The position numbers and the translations under genes were made by a program. From NCBI GenBank assembly GCA_026002595.1, contig BOBW01000083.1, positions 1-7,102 of the forward strand: a stretch of 7,102 nt of DNA, read 5' to 3'. Position 1 is the first letter of the stretch. Each line of letters opens with the position of its first letter. The stretch is from Spirochaetia bacterium. GTDB taxonomy: Bacteria > Spirochaetota > Spirochaetia > Treponematales > Breznakiellaceae. The notes under the pieces are model-generated. The model was given only the letters and a program-made list of their open reading frames with translations, ran no database searches and had not been told where the DNA came from. Below are positions 1 to 6,390 of the stretch, one piece after another.

Positions 1-633
1 CCTGTCCCCGCCCTCAAGGCGGAGGACACCCTGCGGGATGGGAAGGAGCTTATCAGGCTGATCCGTTCCCAGGGCATAAAGCCCATCGTCCTTATGCCCT
101 GGGCGGAAAAAAAATTCCCCGAACATCAGGCTATCATGTACGACACCTACCAGAGGCTCTCCAAAGAAGAGGGGGTTCCCCTATCCCCGGCGGGCTATGT
201 CTTTGAGCGGGTACGGAAAGAAAGGCCCGACATCGATCTTTACTGGTTCGACGGCGAACACTGTTCACCCTACGGCAGTTATGTGGTGGCCGCCTCAGCC
301 TACACGGCGATTTTTGGCAAATCCCCCGAGGGGCTGCCGAAAAAGTCCTTTAGTTTCAAGGGTGGGACAGCGGAAAATTTCACCCTCATCCAGGAAAAAA
401 CGGACAAGCTGCGGGACATTACCGGGGACTTTAAAGAAGAGGAGATGGTCAAGCCCGAAAACTCAGGCCTGCAGGCGGAAATTGACGAGGAATACCGCGT
501 CAATTTCCCCCTGGTCTGGGACAAGGCTGTGCTGGACGTTACCCTGGATGCGGAAAAGTGCGCCCTCCTCCAAAAGTGGATATGGGAAGCTAACCTTAAT
601 TTAATGCAGGGCGCGCTGCCCCAGGATTTTTAA
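1..633 (+). CDS. SGNH/GDSL-type hydrolase, C-terminal part (5' end outside window)
   Basis: The frame is open from base 1, so the gene begins upstream. The first ATG in the window (94) lies inside the protein and is unlikely to be the true start. About 210 residues are visible. The best mark is Asp-Gly-Glu-His followed by CSPYGSY (Asp codon 250-252, His codon 259-261), the D-x-x-H block that supplies two members of the Ser-Asp-His triad in SGNH esterases and lipases. Before it, 'GIKPIVLMPWAEK' has the usual strand ending in a Trp-containing segment, and 'GVPLSPAGYVF' precedes the catalytic block as in many family members. The N-terminal GDS serine block should lie left of the window. Roughly 100 residues after the D-x-x-H block form a tail with no recognised domain. 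The substrate, probably an ester of a carbohydrate or lipid, cannot be told. The gene converges with the acyltransferase and is followed by a strong stem-loop. Confidence 0.72.
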   Translation, partial: PVPALKAEDTLRDGKELIRLIRSQGIKPIVLMPWAEKKFPEHQAIMYDTYQRLSKEEGVPLSPAGYVFERVRKERPDIDLYWFDGEHCSPYGSYVVAASAYTAIFGKSPEGLPKKSFSFKGGTAENFTLIQEKTDKLRDITGDFKEEEMVKPENSGLQAEIDEEYRVNFPLVWDKAVLDVTLDAEKCALLQKWIWEANLNLMQGALPQDF

Positions 634-639
634 CCACAA

Positions 640-655
640 GCCGCCTACAGGCGGC
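640..655. repeat. Short perfect inverted repeat (6-bp stem, 4-base loop)
   Basis: GCCGCC, TACA, GGCGGC forms a compact GC-only hairpin 6 bases after the stop of the SGNH hydrolase. It has no T-run on the + strand. Read on the - strand it is followed by TTGTGGTT, which is only weakly T-rich, so it could be a poor terminator for the acyltransferase side or simply an mRNA 3'-end stabiliser. No function is shown. Confidence 0.45.
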
Positions 656-659
656 ACCT

Positions 660-738
660 CACTGACCACACGGACAAAAGGAAGGAAATCAAAGCAAAAG
701 TCCGTGTTGTCCGTGTGGTCAGTGGTTTCTTTTTTCTT
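660..738 (+). terminator. Rho-independent terminator-like stem-loop, 18-bp perfect stem
   Basis: Left arm 660-677 and right arm 707-724 are perfect reverse complements over 18 bases and are separated by a 29-base A-rich loop. The right arm is followed at 726-738 by 13 bases that are all T except two C. The T-tract lies on the + strand, so it fits termination of the SGNH hydrolase at 633. On the other strand the same hairpin is followed by GC-rich sequence, so the structure is mostly one-directional, although its position between convergent genes would still help to insulate them. The loop is unusually long for a simple terminator. The octamer GTCCGTGT occurs twice (700-707, 709-716), so a shorter alternative stem (671-675 with 700-704) is possible. 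Confidence 0.7.
700..717. repeat. Two-copy 9-base tandem repeat inside the terminator
   Basis: GTCCGTGTT (700-708) is followed directly by GTCCGTGTG (709-717), a match at 8 of 9 bases. The second copy lies within the right arm of the long stem and the first lies in the loop. The arrangement could come from slippage, or could belong to a dispersed intergenic repeat family. Confidence 0.5.
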
Positions 739-749
739 ATGATATTGTG

Positions 750-1574
750 TCAGTCCCCTTCGCAGGGCCACGGGTTCTGGCCTTCGGGGATGCCCGCCAG
801 CTCCACAAGCCGTTTATGGCACTGTTCCCGCAGCAGGGTTACCGCTTCTTTGCGGGGCAGGCTCTGATCCGGCAGGAGCGGTTCCCCAATACGCAGGGTG
901 ATGAGGGGGAAACCCTTCTTGAAGAATTTGTAGATCCCCGTGGGCTTCCGGTAGGAAAAGGCCATTGGGATAATGGGAAGATTGTATCTATAGGCCATGG
1001 TGAATACCCCCTTCTTGAAGGGGCGGATCGATTCATAAAAGTCCCAGCTTGAGGCTTCGGGAAAGGCATGGAACCATTCTTTCCGCTCATGAAGTTCATC
1101 AAAAGCCTGATTGAAGTTTTGCATTGCATGAATACTCTCGGGAACCGGAATACCCCCCACCGCGCGGATGACGCCGCGATCGGCGGTATTGATATTGGAG
1201 GCCAGCGCCGGAAAATAGAGCCTATGATACCGAACCGTCAGGAGCACCGTGAGAAAATCCCAGCGCATCACATGGTTTGCCACGGTCATGGCCCCGTTTT
1301 TAAAGAGCTCCCGGTGCTTTTTCAGGATACTGCGGCCCTCAACCCTCAGACAGTAACGAATCGGCAAAACCAGGCGGACCAGGGTATAGATTCCAAAATG
1401 TATAAGGGCGCTGTATAACTTGAAACCCCGGGTTTTATCAAGGTAGGGATAATTTTCGTCAAAGACCGTATCGTATATTTTGGGCAAAAGTTCCATGTGC
1501 TCATCGGGCTTCTCGGGGTACTTGATCCCCAGTACCTGCTGCGGAACATAGGGGCCTTTCGGGTTTGATTTCAT
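750..1574 (-). CDS. PlsC-like lysophospholipid acyltransferase (1-acylglycerol-3-phosphate acyltransferase family)
   Basis: The protein has 274 residues. The acyltransferase blocks appear in order: block I NHVMRWD (residues 100-106), the H-x4-D catalytic pair with His101 and Asp106; block II around GVIRAVGGIPVP (134-145); block III FPEASSWD (171-178), standing where FPEGTRS is usual, with Glu173 kept; and block IV IIPMAF (201-206). A hydrophobic stretch at about 54-74 could anchor it to the inner membrane, as usual for PlsC. Family members transfer an acyl group to lysophosphatidic acid or a similar lysolipid. The altered block III and the roughly 50-residue N-terminal extension before the hydrophobic segment leave the acceptor open. 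The ATG at 1574 is preceded by an AAGGAG-type ribosome binding site. It sits 42 bases after the COG3581-type gene and may be co-transcribed with it. Its GC-rich codon use resembles the permease and the hydrolase, not the two genes just upstream. Confidence 0.82.
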   Translation of the reverse strand: MKSNPKGPYVPQQVLGIKYPEKPDEHMELLPKIYDTVFDENYPYLDKTRGFKLYSALIHFGIYTLVRLVLPIRYCLRVEGRSILKKHRELFKNGAMTVANHVMRWDFLTVLLTVRYHRLYFPALASNINTADRGVIRAVGGIPVPESIHAMQNFNQAFDELHERKEWFHAFPEASSWDFYESIRPFKKGVFTMAYRYNLPIIPMAFSYRKPTGIYKFFKKGFPLITLRIGEPLLPDQSLPRKEAVTLLREQCHKRLVELAGIPEGQNPWPCEGD

Positions 1575-1580
1575 AAAAAC

Positions 1581-1588
1581 ACTCCTTT
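1581..1588 (-). promoter_or_regulatory. Ribosome binding site of the acyltransferase
   Basis: Read on the - strand this is AAAGGAGT, a strong Shine-Dalgarno match, six bases before the ATG at 1574. It supports that start and shows the gene can be translated independently of its upstream neighbour. Confidence 0.75.
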
Positions 1589-1616
1589 TTGTGTACTATC
1601 TTATGAAGAACCCGCC

Positions 1617-3017
1617 TCAAGGAGAAGGGGCCTTCACGTTTACCTGTGATTCACGGGCGCGTACTTTTTGTTTTGCCTTAAACAGCAGCATGCTCACCCG
1701 GGATAAAATACTCACCTCGTTGTCGCCTGAGGTTTCTATGGACAGGAAGTTTAAATCAGGATACATCGAAATGATTTTGCTTTGCACACCGTCGGAAACA
1801 CCGCTTGAAGGCATACAGCCGAAAGGTTTTACCGTGATAAATCCATCAACCTTATCATGATAATAAATAGCCTCTGCAATTTCCATATTACCTTCGCCGC
1901 CGTTAATCGCCTTGTCATAATACGGCTCTGATAATGCAGAAAGCATATCCAAATCGAGCAGCTCCCCCTTCCCTGAAAATTGTTTTTGATTGAAAAAAAA
2001 GTCAAAAAGATTAAACAAAAAACGGGTAGTATTATCCTGTGCTGCCAGCACATTACAGTATTTCTTCCAGAATTTCCGCTCTTTTTTTGTTTCTGAATAT
2101 TTACTATACGGATAGAAATAGGTTTTTTTTCTCCAGCATTCATAACGGGCGCGGTGAGAAAATACGGCGGGCAGCGGTTCGGCGCCTTCGTCAATGATAA
2201 AACGGCGCAAATTATAGTTTGCGTCTCCATTCGCGTAATTCGCAAAAACTTCACCGGTTATAAAAATTAAGGGCAGGTTCTTTTTTTCTCCTGGAATAGC
2301 GGCAAGTTTCCTGCCGGCCCTGAAGAGCGCCGCCGGCAAAGTAAAATAAAAAAACGGGTTTCTAAAGGCTTTAAAAATGAGGTTATCACATTCGTTCAGC
2401 GTTTTAATGGCCGCATCTTTATCTGTTGCATAGGGTAAAACAGCGCATTCACCGATGTGCATAAGGTCGGCGAGAATAAAGGACATACAAAAACTAAATA
2501 AAAACATTGTGGAAAATTTGAATGCGGCGTCTTTTGGGGGAGGCGGATACGGAAGAAGGTCCGAATTTAAAATAAGTATCCGGAAACCTTTAAACCCTGC
2601 ATCATCTGCAACGCGCATATATTCCTCTGCATACATACCGTACCGGCACGGAGTGCAGTCACCGCCGCCGCCCAAAAATATGAATTGATCTACAATTTGC
2701 TCTTTGGTGAGGCCTTCATTTTTTTCAATTTCAAGCAGGGCGCGTATAAAACTGCCGGATGTAAAATAAACCGGGTTGCACATCATCCGCGATCCCCATT
2801 CACGGCCATAATGTACGTCTTCGGTTTTATGGTCGCCCAAATCGCGGTATTTATATCCGGCCTTTTCAAGATAGGTGCGGATAAAAAGTGATTTACGCCG
2901 TTCAAACATGTTGTAAAGAATTGTAACCTTTTTTTTATCCCTGCGGCGCCAAAGAGGATTTGAATGTCCTGCCCATTGATTTTCCCGGACAAATTTAGGC
3001 GCTTTTATAGATGTCAT
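1617..3017 (-). CDS. COG3581-type acyl-CoA dehydratase activase-related protein (HGD-D-like companion of the giant activase)
   Basis: The protein has 466 residues. The N-terminal part (30-100) has the pattern VTILYNM, a GY about 20 residues on, then CNPVYF (Cys80), resembling the opening of COG3581 and HgdB-like domains. GGGGDCTPCRYGMY (117-128, Cys121 and Cys124) and KPFGCMPSSG (397-406, Cys401) are further family hallmarks, as is NGGEGN (372-377). Cys80, Cys121/124 and Cys401 are the likely iron-sulfur ligands, by analogy with 2-hydroxyacyl-CoA dehydratase subunits and double-cubane proteins. In many bacteria, as I recall, this domain is the C-terminal part of a single protein of about 1400 residues. 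Here it is a separate gene overlapping the large activase by 23 bases, in the +1 frame relative to it. I chose the ATG at 3017 because AAGGAAGAG lies just before it. An in-frame TTG at 3032 is the alternative. A proline run (about 156-161) and several A8 tracts occur in the gene. No signal peptide is seen, so it is likely cytoplasmic. The substrate is unknown. Confidence 0.75.
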   Translation of the reverse strand: MTSIKAPKFVRENQWAGHSNPLWRRRDKKKVTILYNMFERRKSLFIRTYLEKAGYKYRDLGDHKTEDVHYGREWGSRMMCNPVYFTSGSFIRALLEIEKNEGLTKEQIVDQFIFLGGGGDCTPCRYGMYAEEYMRVADDAGFKGFRILILNSDLLPYPPPPKDAAFKFSTMFLFSFCMSFILADLMHIGECAVLPYATDKDAAIKTLNECDNLIFKAFRNPFFYFTLPAALFRAGRKLAAIPGEKKNLPLIFITGEVFANYANGDANYNLRRFIIDEGAEPLPAVFSHRARYECWRKKTYFYPYSKYSETKKERKFWKKYCNVLAAQDNTTRFLFNLFDFFFNQKQFSGKGELLDLDMLSALSEPYYDKAINGGEGNMEIAEAIYYHDKVDGFITVKPFGCMPSSGVSDGVQSKIISMYPDLNFLSIETSGDNEVSILSRVSMLLFKAKQKVRARESQVNVKAPSP

Positions 3018-6000
3018 TACTCTTCCTTGCAAGCATTACCTGATACTCCTGCAAAAAATAATCAATCGTATCAATGCGTATTTTAAAAGTAGACCCCGGC
3101 CGGTTTTGATCAATATCATGGAAATTAAAATGCGGCGTCCCCGATGCGTCCAAAATATGGTCCACATAACTGTAGGTCGGCGCGTCCTGTCCGCATTTAA
3201 AACTGGAAAGATCAATTACGCCAAGATTGGGATGCCGTGCGGCAACTTTACAGGCCCATATTTTTTGGTTTGTGCCGCGGTTAAAGTTGCGCACCCAAAC
3301 ATCGCTGATGTCTGTGGCGGCCTCATCCTTAAAAAGCGGCTGTAAAAATTCTTGAGTCACAGGCAAAGAATCAATGGTGAATATCGGGTATCCGCGTTTT
3401 TGCAGTTCCTGCGGTATGCCGTGGTTAAGACCGGGGTCGTGGTGGTAGGATCTCCCCACAAGTAAAAGACCAATTTTATCTTCATCAATAAGACGATTCA
3501 TAATGCCGGCAAAACGCTCCCGCTGCGCCTGTAAATAGGCGCCTGTCGCACGTATTCCCTGCTTAAAGGCCCATGCGTTTTCTTCTTCGGTAATGTTCAG
3601 CCGGTCTTTAAAATATTCAAAGGTCTGCGCCTGACCTTCAATTTTGCGGTCAAGGTTCACTACCGGTTCCCAGTATGCGATATGCTTTTCGGCAAACACA
3701 TCGTGCTCACGGGTAAAAACCGCTTTTACCACTTCCGGTGTTCCCATCTGAACAACACAGGCCGTACTCCCAAGGATGTTCTGCACATCCGTTGCAAGAT
3801 ATGTAATGATCGGGAAACAAATGGCGTCAAGACTTTTCCCGTTTTCATCTTTGTAATTAAGCAGCTGCCAAATATGCGCAGGGGCTGCTTTTGCCGGGAA
3901 GCACGGGTCGATTGCGCCCCACTTGCTGCCTTCACTCCATAAACGTTCATTGGTAAAATCTGAGGTAACAACCTTAATCCCCAGGGTTCTGAAATAGGTA
4001 CTCCAAAACGGCGCATAATAAAACATGTTTAACAGGCGCGGAATTCCAACGGTAAGGGCGGTGCGTTTTTCAGATACCGCACTGGCTTTTGTTTTCGGCA
4101 GCGGCTCAAAATCAAAATCGGAGAACGCGAGTTTTGCCGCTTCCAAACTGATGTCAGGGTTTTCGCTGCGGATTTTTTGCAGCCGCTTTGTTTCGTTCTG
4201 CACCTGCGCCTTGTCATCTGCGGCGCCTTTTTCACAGAGGTAGCCTGAAATAAAACGAACACGGCGTGTATCCTTGCCGTCTGTTCCATCCTGAGTTTCT
4301 ATGTCAACAAAAGTACGGCGGCATTTATTCGCACAGCCGGAGCATCGTGTCTGTTCGTCATTTTTTGAAGTAAACTGCAATTTTGCCGCCGCATCAATTC
4401 CTATGAATGCGGAGGCGCCGGCAGCGGATTCAACAGAGGCAGTATGACCGTTTAGCTCCAGCGCCGCGCCGATTGCACCGCCTATATCGGCATATTTATG
4501 GACAAATACTTCCGCACCGGGTACTTTTCGTTTTATATAATCAACCTGGGCCTTTACCGCCGCGAGGTTTTTTTGCGTACCGCCCTGCAGCACAAAACGC
4601 TTGCCAAGACGGGACAAATTATTTTCCTGTACCACATAGGTCCAAATATTAAGCGGCAGCACATGGGCCAGGCCGCTCATCATCTCTTCTTTTGTCCACC
4701 CCGATTGCTGAAACATAACCCGGTCCTGTTCCATAAAAACTGCGCATCCGTAATTAAATTTAGGCGCCCGCTTTGCACGGAATGCGTAATCCTCATATTC
4801 TTCCACCGGAATGTTAAACTGATTCGCCATGGACTGCAAAAAATAACCGTTACCCGCAGAGCATTGGGTATTCAATTTAAAATCAACTACACGGCGGTTT
4901 TTCATAAACAGCACTTTTATATCCTGACCGCCCACGTCGCAAATAACGTCAACATCACCATAGAGCGCCGCAGCGCTTTTCATGTGCGCCACCGTTTCAA
5001 CAACCGCGACATCAATATTGAGCGCCGCTTTTAATATATCCTGCGCATAACCGGTTACACCGGCGCCCAAAATTTTTATGGTAACTTTCTGCTCGTTTCG
5101 CCAGACCTGCATCCTTTTGAACAAATACCGCGCGTCTTCAAGGGGATTCCCATGACTCAGTATGTAGTCGCGGTATAAAAGATCGCCCTTGCTGTCCAGC
5201 AGCACGATTTTTGTACTGGTAGAACCGCCGTCAATTCCGACAAACGCTTCTATAGTATCGCCGCTTTGAAGCACAGGGGGCGTAAATGCGGGCACCGCAT
5301 ATTCCCTGCGGAAGGATTCCAGCTCTTCTGCAGAGGAAACAAGCGGGGGGAGCGCAGTCTGCTCGGTATTTTTTATCGAGCTGTAAATTGATTCTTCTAT
5401 TTCGGCAGTTTCTTTAGGGCCTGAGATATATTCATCAAGACAGGCGGGATCGATAATATGGGCCTCACGATGCTGCGCGTCTTCACGGGTAAAAAACACC
5501 GCGCCTATTGCCGCAAAAAAATGAGGCAGGGCCGGCACAATAATTGATTTTTCAGGATTTTGCTCGCGGGGCGTATATCCGTGCATATCCCATGCCGCTT
5601 TAATCTGATCCCGCCAAATGTGAGCAAAGGCCGGAATAAATGTATTGGGGCCGCCCAAAAGCACCACTTTTTCCGGCAGCACATTACCGTGAACAAGCAC
5701 CTCAAGATTTTGCCTGACGATTGCGTTACAGAGCGAAATAAAAATTTCTTCCCGCGGAATACCCGATTTAAGCAGCCCCACAACATCGGTTTCCGCAAAC
5801 ACGCCGCACTTTGCCGCGATCTGGTGTTTCTGCCTGCCTTGAGGCATAATTTTTTCGGCTTCTTCACTTGATATACCGATTTTTGCCATAATCTTGTCGA
5901 TGGTGCTGCCGGTGCCGCCCGCGCACTTATCATTCATATACGACAAAGTCGTTTTACGTTTATCTTCCCCTTTCCAAATGATAACCTTTGCGTCCTGCCC

Positions 6001-6351
6001 GCCAAGCTCAATTACCGACCGCGCATCGGGAACGAGGGTTTCCACCGCAAGGGTGAGCGCATTGACTTCCTGAATAAACTCGGCGTGTAAAAAATCTTTA
6101 AGTGAACGGGCGCCGCTGCCGGTAATGGAAACATGCATCGGCGTTTCAGGGTATGCTTCTTTAATTTCCGCAAGAATTGTACGGAGCGTTTCGGCCTGGC
6201 GTGAATTATGCCGGAGGTAGGAAGACATCAAAATATGGTTTTCCGCGGAAAGCACAACTGCTTTTACTGTCATTGAGCCGATATCAAGACCGAGCTCTAA
6301 AACACCGCTTTGGTCATTCATGGGTGTATTATCCCATGGTTTTCCAAACAT
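2995..6351 (-). CDS. Giant acyl-CoA dehydratase activase: tandem BadF/BadG/HgdC-type ATPases plus DUF2229/COG3580-type domain
   Basis: The protein has 1118 residues. ATPase domain 1 (about 19-290) has GLDIGSMTVK (21-30), ELGGQDAKVI (115-124), NDKCAGGTG (140-148) and KCGVFAETDV (181-190). ATPase domain 2 (about 369-635) has GIDGGSTSTK (372-381), DVGGQDIKVL (472-481), TQCSAGNGY (495-503) and YGCAVFMEQD (534-543). These are ASKHA-fold phosphate loops and the activase cysteine motifs. Cys143/Cys182 and Cys497/Cys536 are each 39 apart, as in HgdC (Cys127/Cys166, recalled). A Cys-x2-Cys-x3-Cys motif (670, 673, 677) and Cys706 follow. The last third (about 767-1100) has VGIPRLLNM, DPCFPAK (Cys817), CFPI (Cys845), GRSYHHDPGLNHGIP (966-980) and SFKCGQDA (Cys1053), typical of DUF2229/COG3580. 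By family, ATP hydrolysis should drive low-potential electrons to a partner reductase; the substrate is unknown. No transmembrane segment is seen. The start is uncertain: neither ATG 6351 nor ATG 6321 (Met11) has a good ribosome binding site. Confidence 0.85.
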   Translation of the reverse strand: MFGKPWDNTPMNDQSGVLELGLDIGSMTVKAVVLSAENHILMSSYLRHNSRQAETLRTILAEIKEAYPETPMHVSITGSGARSLKDFLHAEFIQEVNALTLAVETLVPDARSVIELGGQDAKVIIWKGEDKRKTTLSYMNDKCAGGTGSTIDKIMAKIGISSEEAEKIMPQGRQKHQIAAKCGVFAETDVVGLLKSGIPREEIFISLCNAIVRQNLEVLVHGNVLPEKVVLLGGPNTFIPAFAHIWRDQIKAAWDMHGYTPREQNPEKSIIVPALPHFFAAIGAVFFTREDAQHREAHIIDPACLDEYISGPKETAEIEESIYSSIKNTEQTALPPLVSSAEELESFRREYAVPAFTPPVLQSGDTIEAFVGIDGGSTSTKIVLLDSKGDLLYRDYILSHGNPLEDARYLFKRMQVWRNEQKVTIKILGAGVTGYAQDILKAALNIDVAVVETVAHMKSAAALYGDVDVICDVGGQDIKVLFMKNRRVVDFKLNTQCSAGNGYFLQSMANQFNIPVEEYEDYAFRAKRAPKFNYGCAVFMEQDRVMFQQSGWTKEEMMSGLAHVLPLNIWTYVVQENNLSRLGKRFVLQGGTQKNLAAVKAQVDYIKRKVPGAEVFVHKYADIGGAIGAALELNGHTASVESAAGASAFIGIDAAAKLQFTSKNDEQTRCSGCANKCRRTFVDIETQDGTDGKDTRRVRFISGYLCEKGAADDKAQVQNETKRLQKIRSENPDISLEAAKLAFSDFDFEPLPKTKASAVSEKRTALTVGIPRLLNMFYYAPFWSTYFRTLGIKVVTSDFTNERLWSEGSKWGAIDPCFPAKAAPAHIWQLLNYKDENGKSLDAICFPIITYLATDVQNILGSTACVVQMGTPEVVKAVFTREHDVFAEKHIAYWEPVVNLDRKIEGQAQTFEYFKDRLNITEEENAWAFKQGIRATGAYLQAQRERFAGIMNRLIDEDKIGLLLVGRSYHHDPGLNHGIPQELQKRGYPIFTIDSLPVTQEFLQPLFKDEAATDISDVWVRNFNRGTNQKIWACKVAARHPNLGVIDLSSFKCGQDAPTYSYVDHILDASGTPHFNFHDIDQNRPGSTFKIRIDTIDYFLQEYQVMLARKSNDIYKSA
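3020..3028 (-). promoter_or_regulatory. Ribosome binding site inside the end of the giant activase gene
   Basis: Read on the - strand this is AAGGAAGAG. Its AAGGA core ends six bases before the ATG at 3017 and lies within the last codons of the upstream gene, which stops at 2995. It favours ATG 3017 over TTG 3032, since the site would lie inside the coding region if TTG were used. It also fits translational coupling, giving similar amounts of the two proteins. Confidence 0.65.
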
Positions 6352-6390
6352 ATCAAGATGAATTGACCTTTGGTTTCCATGCGCATCCTG

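Noticed and set aside
197..604. Second + strand frame overlapping the SGNH hydrolase
   Set aside because: It is an out-of-frame shadow of the hydrolase. The hydrolase frame carries the D-x-x-H motif and is open through the left edge; this frame shows nothing recognisable.
1993..2000. A8 tracts at 1993-2000, 2123-2130 (as T8) and 2929-2936 (as T8) as possible frameshift or slippage sites
   Set aside because: The COG3581-type frame runs intact through all of them with family motifs on both sides, so there is no sign of a needed frameshift. They are expected in an AT-rich gene encoding Lys and Phe.
4498..5034. Open frame of 178 codons on the + strand
   Set aside because: It lies wholly antisense to the second ATPase domain, whose motifs are unmistakable, and its translation shows no recognisable domain.
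6352..6390. Possible promoter in the gap before the giant activase, with a TATAAC-like hexamer at the end of the permease gene
   Set aside because: No -35-like element at a suitable distance was found on the - strand, so the match is not better than chance.
1575..6390. Insertion of the activase pair by a transposon or integron-like element
   Set aside because: No terminal inverted repeats, target-site duplications, att-like repeats or recombinase genes were seen at either boundary. Only the composition difference supports transfer.
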